64,000 bases of DNA from Oceanospirillum linum (GTDB lineage: Bacteria; Pseudomonadota; Gammaproteobacteria; Pseudomonadales; Halomonadaceae), in the NCBI RefSeq assembly GCF_001995095.2, contig NZ_MTSD02000001.1, positions 124,001 through 188,000 of the forward strand. The letters are read 5' to 3'. The position numbers were made by a program, and so were the translations under genes. Below, in pieces: positions 1 to 10,097 of the stretch; within the stretch, counting starts at the first letter, position 1; the number at the start of each line of letters is the position of its first letter. The notes below the pieces were generated by a model that searched no databases, had not been told where the DNA came from, and was given only the letters and a program-made list of their open reading frames with translations.

Positions 1-68
1 ACCGGATAATAGTAGAGTAAGGCAAACATAAACGCAGAAGACAGTAATAACGTCACACCATTTGCCAC
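1..68 (-). CDS. N-terminus of a membrane or secreted protein (partial)
   Basis: Only the first 22 codons are in the window. The minus strand has a strong ribosome binding site (AGGAGG) six bases before a GTG codon at 66-68. The frame then reads MANGVTLLLSSAFMFALLYY and continues open to the window edge. The stretch is short and hydrophobic, like a signal peptide or a single N-terminal membrane anchor. The family cannot be named from so little. The good SD and the hydrophobic start make a real gene likely, but the call rests on 68 bases. Confidence 0.5.
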   Translation of the reverse strand, partial: MANGVTLLLSSAFMFALLYYYP

Positions 69-434
69 AATCAACCTCCTGAATCTTTTCCGGAAAATAT
101 CAAAGAAAAGAATATTAGTACCCTGATAAGTAAAAGCGGCGATATTAACAGCTTTCTGGCAAAGAGACATGAAATCTATAAATATCGTTTATTTTTCAAC
201 AAGTTAATTATATTCTCCGCGAGAAATAGCATAGCGCACGAAAAAAAAATTACGCCCCGGAAAAACACCGCTCAACAATAGTCAGTCTACGGGCTTTATT
301 TGACATTTATTTCGGGTAATCTGAGCAGTTTGGGCTAGCTAATGTGCCCAAACCCGTTATCATTGCGGGCTAGGGCATAAATCCTTGCAAAGCATCTATT
401 TATAGACTCACAAACAGGTAATTTAAGAAGACTC
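69..434. other. AT-rich intergenic region between divergent genes
   Basis: About 366 bases without a gene, lying between the leftward partial gene and the rightward MarR gene, so it should hold both promoters. It is AT-rich with several A tracts. A TTGACA hexamer sits at 300-305, but no convincing -10 element lies at the right distance. The one structured element is the inverted repeat at 329-352, described separately. Confidence 0.5.
329..352. promoter_or_regulatory. Inverted repeat upstream of the MarR gene, possible operator
   Basis: Arms TTTGGGC (329-335) and GCCCAAA (346-352) are perfectly complementary, with a 10-base centre. The repeat lies about 80 bases before the MarR start. MarR proteins usually bind palindromes in their own promoter region, so this is a candidate autoregulatory site; that role is inferred. 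It could also simply form a short hairpin in the leader. Confidence 0.35.
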
Positions 435-917
435 ATGCAATCGTACGAAGAAGTTCTTGTGGCTATCCGCCAAATTATTCGCGGTATCGATCTACATTCC
501 AGAAAGCTTAATAAAAGCACTGGCCTGACCGGTCCGCAGCTGGTTATTCTGCAGGAACTTGAGAAAGGTGGTGAACACTACACTATCCGTCAGCTGTCTC
601 AAATGGTGAATCTGAGCCAAGCCACGGTAACCACCATTCTGGATCGTCTTGAAGCTAAGGGACTGGTGGTTCGTCAGCGCAGCACTATCGATAAGCGCAA
701 AGTGCACGTATTGCTGACCGACAAGGGCAACGAACTGTTGAGTGACTCTCCAACAGCCCTGCAGGAAGAGTTTATTACCAAGTTTCAGAGCCTTGAGAGC
801 TGGGAGCAAAACTTACTGCTGTCCTCAGTACAGCGCATTGCCCAGATGATGAATGCTGAAAAACTGGACGCGGCCCCGTATCTGGAAGTCAGCAGCTTCA
901 CTCAGGAAAAGAAATAA
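435..917 (+). CDS. MarR-family transcriptional regulator
   Basis: A 160-residue protein of normal MarR length. The winged helix-turn-helix covers roughly residues 33-120: TGPQLVILQELEKGG, then a recognition segment around NLSQATVTTILDRLEAKGLV, then a wing with the typical DKRKVHVLLTDKG sequence. MarR proteins act as dimers that repress nearby genes until a small ligand binds. The ATG is preceded by AAGAAGAC, a modest SD. The gene stands alone: the leftward partial gene diverges from it and rlmG follows 206 bases later. The ligand and targets cannot be read from the sequence. Family assignment is firm; function beyond DNA binding is unknown. Confidence 0.9.
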   Translation: MQSYEEVLVAIRQIIRGIDLHSRKLNKSTGLTGPQLVILQELEKGGEHYTIRQLSQMVNLSQATVTTILDRLEAKGLVVRQRSTIDKRKVHVLLTDKGNELLSDSPTALQEEFITKFQSLESWEQNLLLSSVQRIAQMMNAEKLDAAPYLEVSSFTQEKK

Positions 918-921
918 CAGA

Positions 922-969
922 ATCCCGGTACTTTTCCCTTTCAAGGTGAAGATTAAAAGTACCTGGGAT
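922..969. repeat. Long inverted repeat just after the MarR gene
   Basis: Left arm 922-935 (ATCCCGGTACTTTT) pairs with right arm 955-969 (AAAAGTACCTGGGAT) with a single bulged base and a 19-base loop. It begins four bases after the MarR stop codon. No T-run follows on either strand, so it is not a typical intrinsic terminator. It could stabilise the 3' end of the mRNA, bind a protein, or be the remnant of a small repeat element. Confidence 0.6.
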
Positions 970-1123
970 AATAAAACAAACACCTCAGATAATCGCTCCG
1001 ATAAAGACGACGCCAACTACAACACTGACCCACAGTGCCACCCCGCCTGTAGATTAGCAGTGCACCTGTAGCCCGCGTCGTTTTTTGTTGCCTCTCTTCA
1101 GATCGATAATACAGGTTGCCGCT

Positions 1124-2275
1124 ATGGAACAACTTAATGCACCACAGGGCCAGTTCAATCTCAATCGCTTTCCTGTGAAGCCTAAAGACACCTTACGCGC
1201 CTGGGATGCAGCCGATGAGTATATCCTGAAGCATCTGGATAATAGCCTGATCGCCACCGACGGCAACATCCTGATCATGAATGACAGCTTTGGCGCACTC
1301 AGCACAGCCCTCGCCCATGCAAAGCCAACTATGCTGAGTGACTCCTACCTGGCGGAGCAAGGTTTAAAGCAGAATCTGGAACAAAATGACATTACCCCAG
1401 GTCAGGTCTGTTTTATCAATAGCCTGCAAACACCAGAAAAACCACTGGATCTGGTACTCATAAAAATTCCGAAAAGCCATGCAATGCTGGAAGAACAGCT
1501 ACACCGTATCCGCCCTTTTATCCGCCCCAGCACCATTATCATCGCCGGCGCAATGAGCAAGATGATTCATACCAACACCCTCAGACTGTTTGAGCGTATC
1601 ATCGGCCCGACCAAAACATCTCTGGCGGTCAAAAAGGCCCGCCTGATCTTTTCCGATGTAGAAGAGATGAGTTTGCCGGAGAACCCCTATCCGCTGACGC
1701 TGGATCTGAAAGGCGAGCAGTTTACCCGTAACCACTATACCCTGAGCAACCACGCCAATGTTTTCTCACGCGAGAGCATGGATATCGGCTCCCGCTTCTT
1801 TCTGCAAACTCTACAGCAGGAAAATATCGCATCTGATGAAGCCTTATCCATTATCGATCTGGGTTGCGGCAACGGTGTTGTCGGTCTTATCGCTGCAGAG
1901 CATTTCCCTAACGCACACCTGCATTTTGTTGATGAGTCCTATATGGCTGTGGATTCTGCACGCATCAACTTTCAGCGCGCCTTCCCGGAACGGGAAGCCT
2001 GCTTCACCGCTACCGACTGCCTTTCCGGACTTGAAGCCAATAGCGCAGATCTAATTCTGAATAACCCACCCTTCCACCAGCAGAATGTGGTGGGCGACTT
2101 TATCGCCCAACAGATGTTCAGAGAGTCCAAAAAGGTACTCAAAAAAGGCGGTGCCCTTTGGGTCGTTGGCAACCGACACCTTGGCTATCACACAGCACTC
2201 AAGCGCCTGATGGGTAACTGCACTCTGGTCGCCGGAAATAAGAAGTTTGTGGTACTGAAAGCGGTTAAACGGTGA
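1124..2275 (+). CDS. rlmG: 23S rRNA (guanine-1835-N2)-methyltransferase RlmG
   Basis: A 383-residue class I SAM-dependent methyltransferase of the RsmC/RlmG type, which modifies G1835 of 23S rRNA. The N-terminal half (about 1-190) is the degenerate methyltransferase-like domain of this family. The C-terminal half carries the SAM-binding motif DLGCGNG (residues 245-251) and the catalytic NNPPF motif (313-317) used for exocyclic amino groups of guanine. The ATG at 1124 gives the MEQL start expected for the family; an upstream TTG in frame is less likely. RlmG is preferred over RsmC because of the long N-terminal domain and the HQQNVVGDFIAQQMF context, but only an alignment would settle the target base. 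Confidence 0.87.
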   Translation: MEQLNAPQGQFNLNRFPVKPKDTLRAWDAADEYILKHLDNSLIATDGNILIMNDSFGALSTALAHAKPTMLSDSYLAEQGLKQNLEQNDITPGQVCFINSLQTPEKPLDLVLIKIPKSHAMLEEQLHRIRPFIRPSTIIIAGAMSKMIHTNTLRLFERIIGPTKTSLAVKKARLIFSDVEEMSLPENPYPLTLDLKGEQFTRNHYTLSNHANVFSRESMDIGSRFFLQTLQQENIASDEALSIIDLGCGNGVVGLIAAEHFPNAHLHFVDESYMAVDSARINFQRAFPEREACFTATDCLSGLEANSADLILNNPPFHQQNVVGDFIAQQMFRESKKVLKKGGALWVVGNRHLGYHTALKRLMGNCTLVAGNKKFVVLKAVKR

Positions 2276-2390
2276 TCTATGTAAGTTTTTTCTTACCGTC
2301 GTGAGAGCTGATCCCCTACCTTAAGCTATTCAGTACAATACCTTGTACCACTCAGCCGGTGGCAGGCAGCTCGCTTTTAACTTTTATTTT

Positions 2391-2936
2391 TCACTCACAG
2401 GACAGCAATTTAACTCCGCGCGAGATAAAGCTCAGCCCTTTTGTACCGCGATAACCCGCCATAACAGCTTCAATCAGCGGTTCCTGGGCACTCTCGTCGG
2501 TTGCCCAGTGCACAATAAAGTTAGCACCCGCGCCACCGGAAAGATCCTGCTGATCGATCACAAAAGAAGCCGTTGCCATGGGTGCTAAAGCAAACCAGCC
2601 GCTGGTCAGGCTCTCCAGTTTTTCACCTCGTGTATCAAAATAATCAACACTCTTTATAATCAATCGCTTATCTGGATTCATATTGCGTACGCTCAGAGTG
2701 ACCGCCAGAGGCACCTGAGAGCTCTCTGCAAGATAAATATGAGAGTAGGCCGGAACATATACAGAGCAATCACGGGTAGCTTTTACCTCCTGCGGCTGCA
2801 CGCTGTAAAAATGACTTCCTTTACCAGGACTCTTACGCACTTGTTCGCTATAAGCGGGTTGTGCCAATGCAAGAAGAAGCCCTGCCAACGCAATACTTCT
2901 GCCACATAATCCAGACCTGAGCATAAAACCTGTCAT
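2391..2936 (-). CDS. Secreted DUF3124-family protein
   Basis: A protein of about 181 residues with an N-terminal signal peptide (hydrophobic stretch ending near AYSEQ). The mature part contains VYVPAYSHIYLAESSQVPL and a fold rich in predicted beta strands, as in DUF3124 proteins of proteobacteria, whose function is unknown. The ATG at 2936 has AGGA seven bases upstream; a GTG three bases earlier is the alternative. Two cysteines (in RDCSVYVP and near the C-terminus, LLSCE) could form a disulfide in the periplasm. It is monocistronic, convergent with rlmG. Confidence 0.7.
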   Translation of the reverse strand: MTGFMLRSGLCGRSIALAGLLLALAQPAYSEQVRKSPGKGSHFYSVQPQEVKATRDCSVYVPAYSHIYLAESSQVPLAVTLSVRNMNPDKRLIIKSVDYFDTRGEKLESLTSGWFALAPMATASFVIDQQDLSGGAGANFIVHWATDESAQEPLIEAVMAGYRGTKGLSFISRGVKLLSCE

Positions 2937-3033
2937 CACATTATCCTCTTTCCTTGTATATCGTTAGCGGATTATACCCGCTCGCCGGACACAACATCCA
3001 TCAGGCAGAACAACCCGCCTTTTCTGCAGGCAT

Positions 3034-3062
3034 AAAAAAACCGGCCCCGAGGAAGGGGCCGG
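3034..3062 (-). terminator. Intrinsic terminator of fadBA
   Basis: Perfect 8-bp stem (CCGGCCCC 3041-3048 with GGGGCCGG 3055-3062) followed on the minus strand by seven T residues. It lies about 165 bases beyond the fadA stop. Confidence 0.85.
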
Positions 3063-3224
3063 CACTTCTAAGTAAAATATTGCGTCCATTGGCTCAGTCT
3101 TGGACCCAACGCAGAAGTTTAAAATGTGCAGGTGCCACTAGCTTTTAACTAAAATATTAGCAAAAAGTGCTATATAGGCAGGCGTACAGGCTCAGTTGTA
3201 CGCCAGTCAATCCGAGTGACTGGA

Positions 3225-4409
<1,185 letters not shown>

Positions 4410-4501
4410 CTAATTTTTTGTTCTGGTTCCGGCTGAAGCAGATGTAATAGTCTGCATACCAGCCGGACATCGCGGTTCAGTTACACTGATTCAGGCAAAG
4501 C

Positions 4502-6649
4502 TTAAAAGTAAGTCTTACCTTCAGCCGCCATCGCACGCATCTTCTCAGTCGGCTGGTACAGAGGACCCAGCTCTTCGGCGTACTTGTCAGCCATCGCACA
4601 GAAGGCTTCAAGGCCGATGCTGTCGATATAGCGCAGCGCACCACCACGGAATGGAGGGAAACCAATACCGAAGATCAGACCCATATCTGCTTCAGACGCT
4701 GTTTCTACAATGCCATCTTCCAGACAACGAACTGTCTCAATACACAGAGGAATCATCATGCGCTCAATGATCGCTTCGTCAGTCAGTTCACGGTTATCCT
4801 GAACCAGAGGTTTCAGCAGTTCGTAAGCGGTCTCATCCACCACTTTCTTCGCACGACCTTTACGATCTTCTTCGTAAGCGTAGAAGCCCAGCTTATTTTT
4901 CTGACCCAGGCGCTCAGCTTTGTACATCACGTTCAGAGCGGTTGTTCCTTCACGGGCCATACGATCCGGGAAGCCCGCTGCCATTACATTGTTAGCATGC
5001 TCAGCGGTATCCATACCCACAACATCCAGCAGGTATGCAGGCCCCATAGGCCAGCCAAACTTCTCCATAACCTTATCAACGCGCTGGAAGTCAGCACCGT
5101 GTTCGATCAGGCTCATAAAGCCACCGAAGTAAGGGAACAGAATACGGTTTACCAGGAAGCCCGGGCAGTCGTTCACCACAACAGGGGTCTTGCCCATTTT
5201 CTTAGCGTAAGCAACGGTAGCTGCAATCGCTTTCTCACTGGTTTTCTCACCGCGAATCACCTCAACCAGCGGCATCTTATGTACCGGGTTAAAGAAGTGC
5301 ATACCGCAGAAATTTTCCGGGCGCTTCAGATTCTCTGCCAGAGAGGTAATCGAGATCGTAGAAGTATTAGACGTCAGGATGGTATCTTCAGACACCTGAC
5401 CTTCCAGCTCGGCCAGAACCGCACCTTTAACTTTAGGGTTCTCAACAACAGCTTCTACCACCAGATCTACATCACCGAAGTCGCCATAGCTCAGAGTCGG
5501 GCGAATCGCATTCAGGGCATCCGCCATCTGTGCCGGCGTCATACGCTTACGCTCAACACGCTTAGCCAACAGCTTTTTAGCTTCATCAAGACCCAACTGC
5601 AGTGCTGGCTCATTGATATCCTTCATCATAATCGGCGTACCCTTGTACGCAGACTGATAAGCGATACCACCGCCCATAATACCGGCACCCAATACCGCAG
5701 CCTTATTTACAGGCTGAGCATCTTTTTCATACGCGCCAGACTTCTTCTTCAGCAGCTGATCATTCAGGAACAGCCCCACCAGGCTGTTAGCCACTGGCGT
5801 ACGCGCCATGCGGGCAAAACTTTTCGCTTCTGCTTTTTGTGCTTTCTCACGACCTTCAGAAGCACCTTTCTGCATGCTCTTGATCGCTTCAATCGGTGCA
5901 GGGTAGTGAGGCCCCGCCTGACCGGCAACAAAGCCTTTCGCCGTTTCGAAAGACATCATGGATTCGATCATATTCAGCTTCAGCGGCTCCAGTTTTTCCT
6001 GACGCTTCGCCTGCCAGTTCAGCTTACCGGCACTCGCTTCTTTGATCAGATCAATCGCCGCTGCGTCCAGCTTCTCTGGTGCAACAACTGCATCCAGCGC
6101 GCCTTCTTTCAGGGCTGCTTCCGCTTTTTTCTCTTTAGTGGCGCAGATCCATTCGATGGCGTTGTCGTTACCGATAATACGTGGCAAACGAACCGTACCA
6201 CCCCACCCCGGGATGATACCCAGCTTAACTTCCGGCAAACCTACGCGAGCAGCCGTTGAGCCGACACGGTAATCCGTGGTCAGACAGATCTCAAAACCAC
6301 CGCCCAGTGCAATGCCGTTGATTGCAGTAACGGTTGGGTACGGCAGATCTTCAACGCGGTTAAAGATCTGATGTACCGCCATATTCATCTCAATCAGCTC
6401 TTCTTCAGACTGACCGAAAGCATCGTGGAATTCAGTGATATCAGCACCCACGATAAAGACGTCTTTGGCACTGCGAATCACCAGACCTTTAATGCCCTCA
6501 GCCTTAACCAGAGCCTGAGTCGCATCATCCAGTTCCTGAATCGTCACCTTGTTGAATTTGTTGACGGATTCACCCTGCAGATCAAAGGTCAGCTCAGCAA
6601 TACCGCCTTCAATCTCTTTTACCGTGATGGCTTTACCTGCGTAAATCAT
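4502..6649 (-). CDS. fadB: Multifunctional enoyl-CoA hydratase / 3-hydroxyacyl-CoA dehydrogenase, alpha subunit
   Basis: A 715-residue protein that hydrates enoyl-CoA and oxidises the 3-hydroxyacyl-CoA product. The N-terminal crotonase domain has both catalytic glutamates, Glu120 in GGGFEICL and Glu140 in GLPEVKLG, matching Glu119/Glu139 of E. coli. The NAD-binding motif [16 protein letters not shown] starts near residue 318, and the dehydrogenase His sits in [12 protein letters not shown]. Length equals FadB rather than the anaerobic FadJ type. It is the first gene of the fadBA operon; the upstream region holds a direct repeat (6790-6812) that may be the operator for a fatty-acid-responsive repressor. 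Confidence 0.96.
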   Translation of the reverse strand: MIYAGKAITVKEIEGGIAELTFDLQGESVNKFNKVTIQELDDATQALVKAEGIKGLVIRSAKDVFIVGADITEFHDAFGQSEEELIEMNMAVHQIFNRVEDLPYPTVTAINGIALGGGFEICLTTDYRVGSTAARVGLPEVKLGIIPGWGGTVRLPRIIGNDNAIEWICATKEKKAEAALKEGALDAVVAPEKLDAAAIDLIKEASAGKLNWQAKRQEKLEPLKLNMIESMMSFETAKGFVAGQAGPHYPAPIEAIKSMQKGASEGREKAQKAEAKSFARMARTPVANSLVGLFLNDQLLKKKSGAYEKDAQPVNKAAVLGAGIMGGGIAYQSAYKGTPIMMKDINEPALQLGLDEAKKLLAKRVERKRMTPAQMADALNAIRPTLSYGDFGDVDLVVEAVVENPKVKGAVLAELEGQVSEDTILTSNTSTISITSLAENLKRPENFCGMHFFNPVHKMPLVEVIRGEKTSEKAIAATVAYAKKMGKTPVVVNDCPGFLVNRILFPYFGGFMSLIEHGADFQRVDKVMEKFGWPMGPAYLLDVVGMDTAEHANNVMAAGFPDRMAREGTTALNVMYKAERLGQKNKLGFYAYEEDRKGRAKKVVDETAYELLKPLVQDNRELTDEAIIERMMIPLCIETVRCLEDGIVETASEADMGLIFGIGFPPFRGGALRYIDSIGLEAFCAMADKYAEELGPLYQPTEKMRAMAAEGKTYF

Positions 6650-7031
6650 CCACTGCTCTCCCCATTGGGTCTTGGTTCTTTTCCTCAGCTGACGACTTAA
6701 TCCTTATTGTTGTGATTGCGCGTCAGCTGAAGCCAGTTGTTCTGCTGTATGAGGTTCGGATTACTGAAACAGAGTTTTTTCAAATCATGTTTCATACAAA
6801 TATTTCATACAACCGTTTGAATATGGAATTACAATGCGTCAAAAATGGAAAACTGTCAAACCCTTTATAGGTTAAAAAATCACTTTTAGCGCGACCTTGG
6901 AGTCATCAATGCAGGACACAGAGCACAGAATTATCCCTGTTTGCGTTTAAAACCAATAAAAAGGCGTGAGACATGACCAACAAAAAGCGGAAAGAAGAGG
7001 GCGGAACGGGAAACAGAAACGACAGGCATAA
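6650..7031. other. Intergenic region upstream of fadB
   Basis: About 380 bases without a supported gene. It holds the fadB promoter region, with the direct repeat at 6790-6812 and AT-rich sequence up to about 6900. The stretch 6906-7030 contains open frames antisense to the tRNA terminator, but none with a ribosome binding site or a recognisable product. Confidence 0.5.
6790..6812. promoter_or_regulatory. Direct repeat upstream of fadB, possible operator
   Basis: Two exact copies of TTTCATACAA at 6790-6799 and 6803-6812, period 13, are followed by the near-palindrome CAACCGTTTG (6810-6819). They lie 140-170 bases before the fadB start, where a regulator of beta-oxidation (FadR- or PsrA-like) could bind. 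Neither known consensus is matched well, so the regulator is left open. Confidence 0.35.
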
Positions 7032-7063
7032 AAAAACCCGCTTTCCGTAGAAAGCGGGTTTTT
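7032..7063 (-). terminator. Terminator after tRNA-Asn
   Basis: Stem AAACCCGCTTTC / GAAAGCGGGTTT with a short loop and T-runs on both sides, so it could work in both directions. It lies just downstream of the leftward tRNA-Asn. Confidence 0.85.
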
Positions 7064-7069
7064 CGAATT

Positions 7070-7145
7070 TGGCTCCCCGAGCAGGACTCGAACCTGCGAC
7101 CAATAGATTAACAGTCTACTGCTCTACCAACTGAGCTATCAGGGA
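7070..7145 (-). tRNA. tRNA-Asn (anticodon GTT)
   Basis: A complete 76-base cloverleaf read on the minus strand. The acceptor stem TCCCTGA pairs with TCGGGGA (one G-T). The D arm is AGCTCAGTTGGTAGAGC, the anticodon loop is CTGTTAA with anticodon GTT, and the T arm is GCAGGTTCGAGTCCTGC. The discriminator is G and CCA is encoded. A terminator follows directly, so it is a single-tRNA transcript. Confidence 0.97.
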
Positions 7146-7274
7146 TCTCTCTGTTCAAGAGATGGGAGGCATTATATCCCTATCCTCATGAATTACAAGC
7201 ATTTATTTAAAAAAATTTTAATTCCTTCCAGCATCCTTGTCATTAGGCGGTTTCTGATCATCTTTCACATATTG

Positions 7275-7308
7275 CTGTATATACAAACAATACTGTATAT
7301 TTAACCAA
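7275..7308. promoter_or_regulatory. LexA-box-like sites upstream of umuDC
   Basis: CTGTATATACAAACAA at 7275-7290 fits the CTGT-N8-ACAG LexA pattern with one mismatch in the right arm. A second CTGTATAT at 7293-7300 is followed by a weaker right half (CCAA, 7305-7308). The pair lies 45-80 bases before the umuD start, where LexA is known to repress umuDC operons. SOS control is therefore inferred with good support from context. Confidence 0.7.
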
Positions 7309-7352
7309 TACAAAGAGCTTTCTTATCACCATCACCAAAACCGAGGTCAACC

Positions 7353-7784
7353 ATGTCTCTGCATTCGATCCAGCCTGTGGGCATTGCGGGCTCAAACTGT
7401 CAAATTCCCGTAGCAAACAGTCGCGTATCAGCAGGTTTTCCTTCCCCTGCAGATGACTACGTTGAACGCCATCTCGACCTGAATGACAAGCTGATCCGTC
7501 ATCCTTCCGCTACGTTTCTGATGAAGGTTGAAGGCGACTCTATGATCAATGCAGGTATGCAGAATGGTGATCTGTTGATTGTGGATCGCGCCATCCAGCC
7601 CGCTCCGGGGAAAATAGTGATCGCCGCCGTCAATGGCGAGCTCACGGTAAAACGCCTGGCACTGCATCAGGGTTGCTACTGGCTTCAGCCGGAAAACCCG
7701 AAATACCAGGCTATTCCATTGAATGAGTCCAACGACTGCTTTATATGGGGCGTGGTATCTCACATTATTCATCAATGCGCCTGA
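7353..7784 (+). CDS. umuD: UmuD, self-cleaving subunit of DNA polymerase V
   Basis: A 143-residue LexA-like S24 peptidase. The Ala27-Gly28 cleavage site (VSAGFPSPADDYVE) is followed by catalytic Ser63 in EGDSMINAGM and Lys100 in GELTVKRL, with the spacing of E. coli UmuD. RecA-stimulated self-cleavage gives UmuD', which joins UmuC to form the translesion polymerase. The gene is first in a two-gene operon with umuC nine bases downstream, and LexA-like boxes lie upstream. GAGG about eight bases before the ATG supports the start. Confidence 0.95.
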   Translation: MSLHSIQPVGIAGSNCQIPVANSRVSAGFPSPADDYVERHLDLNDKLIRHPSATFLMKVEGDSMINAGMQNGDLLIVDRAIQPAPGKIVIAAVNGELTVKRLALHQGCYWLQPENPKYQAIPLNESNDCFIWGVVSHIIHQCA

Positions 7785-7793
7785 TACTCGGTT

Positions 7794-9122
7794 ATGAACC
7801 CTGAAAAAACCGGGCAAGTCCCACACCCAGCCAAACCCCTGATCGCACTGGTGGACTGTAATAACTTTTATGCCAGCTGCGAGCGTATCTTTGAGCCTGC
7901 ACTTTATGGCAAACCAATTGGGGTTCTTTCCAATAACGATGGCTGTATTATCGCCCGCTCCAATGAGCTGAAAGCCCTGAATATCGAGATGGGAGCTCCC
8001 GCCTTTCAGGTTTATCCTCTCGTTAAGCGACTGGGCATCACTCTTCGCTCATCGAACTATGCGCTATACGGGGATATGTCAGCCCGTGTGATGCAGGTAC
8101 TGACGGAACTAAGCCCCAGCGTTGAGCGCTACTCCATCGACGAGGCTTTTGTTGACCTCAGCGGCATGGAAGAGCAAAGCATCGCTTTTTGTCAGCAACT
8201 GGCCGCAACGGTTCCCCGTTATACCGGCATTCCGGTTTCTGTAGGTGCGGCCCCCAGCAAAACATTGGCGAAGATCGCCAACCATCTTGCTAAAAAACAG
8301 CCCGGCAGAAATAGCGTTTGCGTCTTTCAGGAAGCCGATGATGTCGAGCTACTTCAATGGCTGAAAAAGCTTCCCGTGGAAGAGATCTGGGGAATAGGCA
8401 AGCGTCTGGGACAAAAGCTGCGCCTTAGAGGCATAGAGACTGCAATGGATCTTCGTGAGGCAAACCCCCAACAACTGAAGAAAAACTTCAGCGTTCTGGT
8501 GGCCAGAACCCAGATGGAGCTTCAGGGTACACCCTGTATCCACCTGGATGAAGCACCGGAACCCAAACAAAGTATTATGTGCTCACGCTCATTCAGCACA
8601 TCGACCAACAGTCTGAATGACCTGAAAGCGGCTATTCGGTTTCATTGCCAAAATGCCTGCGAAAAATTGCGCGGGCAGAATAGCCTGACTCAGGCGGTGC
8701 TGGTAACCGTACGCTCCCGCTCAGAACGTTTTAAGGGGCGCGCCTACGACGCCTCAGCCATCGCACTACCCCAGGCTACCGATGATACCCAACAGATTCT
8801 GCACACGGCTCAAACGCAGCTGGAAGCAATCTATCAACCAGGCGTGCGCTACCATAAAGCAGGCATCATGCTACTGGATCTGATTCCGTGGCGCCCGATG
8901 CAACTGGGTCTACTGGAAAGCGAGCAATCTGCTCTTAAAGAGAAGGGCGGGAAAACACAAAAACTGATGCAAACATTGGATCAGTTAAACCATAAGATGG
9001 GACGTCATACTGTGGCCTTCGGCCTACCAGTGGAAGATGCACGCTGGCAGATGAAGATGGCCCACCGCTCACCTCGCTATACCACCTGCTGGAGTGAAAT
9101 CCCCAAGGCAAAAGCCTGCTGA
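7794..9122 (+). CDS. umuC: UmuC, catalytic subunit of DNA polymerase V
   Basis: A 442-residue Y-family DNA polymerase, slightly longer than the 422 of E. coli because of an N-terminal extension of about 16 residues. The palm motifs are ALVDCNNFYASCERIF near the start and YSIDEAFVDLS near residue 115, which supply the metal-binding carboxylates. The helix-hairpin-helix and little-finger regions follow, and the C-terminus contains the conserved KMGRHTVAFG block. It copies past lesions with UmuD' during the SOS response. It follows umuD directly in the same operon. Confidence 0.95.
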   Translation: MNPEKTGQVPHPAKPLIALVDCNNFYASCERIFEPALYGKPIGVLSNNDGCIIARSNELKALNIEMGAPAFQVYPLVKRLGITLRSSNYALYGDMSARVMQVLTELSPSVERYSIDEAFVDLSGMEEQSIAFCQQLAATVPRYTGIPVSVGAAPSKTLAKIANHLAKKQPGRNSVCVFQEADDVELLQWLKKLPVEEIWGIGKRLGQKLRLRGIETAMDLREANPQQLKKNFSVLVARTQMELQGTPCIHLDEAPEPKQSIMCSRSFSTSTNSLNDLKAAIRFHCQNACEKLRGQNSLTQAVLVTVRSRSERFKGRAYDASAIALPQATDDTQQILHTAQTQLEAIYQPGVRYHKAGIMLLDLIPWRPMQLGLLESEQSALKEKGGKTQKLMQTLDQLNHKMGRHTVAFGLPVEDARWQMKMAHRSPRYTTCWSEIPKAKAC

Positions 9123-9139
9123 AAAGACCAGCCCCTCAG

Positions 9140-9676
9140 CTAAGCAATTTGAATCAAGGGTAACTCACCGTCAAAGTCGGGCAACAACCAAATCTGCTCA
9201 AAAGGATAATTCGTTTCATCAAAACTCATCGCCACATTCAGCAACTCTGAGCGCGTCCAGAGAGGGCTCACATTGCGAATGACCAGCCAAACCCGATCAG
9301 AGTCATAGTGCTTTTGTGCCTTACTGTGCAGAAGGCTTAGCAACGCCGTTTCTAAACGATCACAGGGGTTGACCGAGGCCAGCTCGGCCAGGTAATGCCA
9401 GAGAAGATCGGTATTATCCCTGTCTCGCACATGCTTAGCCTCTTCTGATGTAGCGTAAAGATGGGCGATTTCCAGGTCCAGCGGCTTACCCTGAAAATAA
9501 CAGGAGATATCCGGCTTAGCAGGTTCGTTATGCCAGATATGACGCATAGGCTCATTAAAGTCCTGCTCATAGCGACGCATAAAAAGACGTGCTGCATCCC
9601 GCTCCAGCAAACGCTTTTCGAGGTCTGAGTGACTGACCGGAGAACCGGTTTGGGTATGACGTGGATCTGATGTCAT
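9140..9676 (-). CDS. Conserved hypothetical protein, possible nuclease-like fold
   Basis: A 178-residue soluble protein with no signal peptide or membrane segment. I do not recognise the family. The segment KPDISCYFQGKPLDLEIAHL (about 74-93) has the spacing of the first two acidic motifs in PD-(D/E)XK nucleases (PD, then D-x-E after a strand), but the usual lysine is absent, so this is only a suggestion. It is convergent with umuC, ending 17 bases from it. No clear SD precedes the ATG. It lies at the edge of a patch of poorly conserved genes extending to tRNA-Pro. Confidence 0.55.
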   Translation of the reverse strand: MTSDPRHTQTGSPVSHSDLEKRLLERDAARLFMRRYEQDFNEPMRHIWHNEPAKPDISCYFQGKPLDLEIAHLYATSEEAKHVRDRDNTDLLWHYLAELASVNPCDRLETALLSLLHSKAQKHYDSDRVWLVIRNVSPLWTRSELLNVAMSFDETNYPFEQIWLLPDFDGELPLIQIA

Positions 9677-9896
9677 TAGGAGAAAGCCGAATAATAATTT
9701 TTGGATGATGTTTGAATATACTCAGCAATTTTTTTACAGGCAATCAAAAGAGCAACGCCAGTATGCTCTCTGTTTTCATTGTCTCTTCTTGTTCTCCATT
9801 ATGGCCAACCAACAGAACACTGATGACATAAAAAACCATCAATATACAGATTCGTATACCCGTTGTGCAGATCTGCATAACGGAGCAGACAATAAA

Positions 9897-10094
9897 TCAA
9901 ATACGTTCGTCGATGGCGGCTTGCTTCAGAATGGCATTGGCAGTATTGCGGGAAACGATAGTAAATGCGACAGGGAACTTACGATTATTCAGCGGGCTGC
10001 ACCAAATTTCATGGCTGCCTTTTGCCTGGCGAACAAAATAACATCCGTGTGCTTTTAGTATTTTGACCAAATCCGGATAAAGCGATGATCCCAT
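9897..10094 (-). CDS. hicA: HicA-family toxin (mRNA interferase)
   Basis: A 65-residue protein with the HicA double-stranded-RNA-binding-like fold. It shows the pattern VKILKAHGCYFVRQAKGSHE, with the catalytic His28 in GSH, and ends in a helix NTANAILKQAAI. HicA toxins bind mRNA and block translation. The gene starts three bases after the upstream hicB-like gene, so the two are translationally coupled with the antitoxin first; the E. coli locus is toxin first. Assignment rests on the GSH motif, size and pairing. Confidence 0.82.
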   Translation of the reverse strand: MGSSLYPDLVKILKAHGCYFVRQAKGSHEIWCSPLNNRKFPVAFTIVSRNTANAILKQAAIDERI

Positions 10095-10097
10095 TGA

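Noticed and set aside
300-328. Promoter for the MarR gene at TTGACA
   Set aside because: The -35 is perfect but the sequence at 16-18 bases spacing is not -10-like.
4997-6259. A 420-codon open frame antisense to fadB
   Set aside because: It is fully inside fadB, has no SD, and its product is rich in His, Arg and Gln without any domain, as expected from reading a highly biased gene backwards.
6906-7103. A 65-codon leftward frame over tRNA-Asn and its terminator
   Set aside because: It runs through the tRNA and its terminator and lacks an SD.
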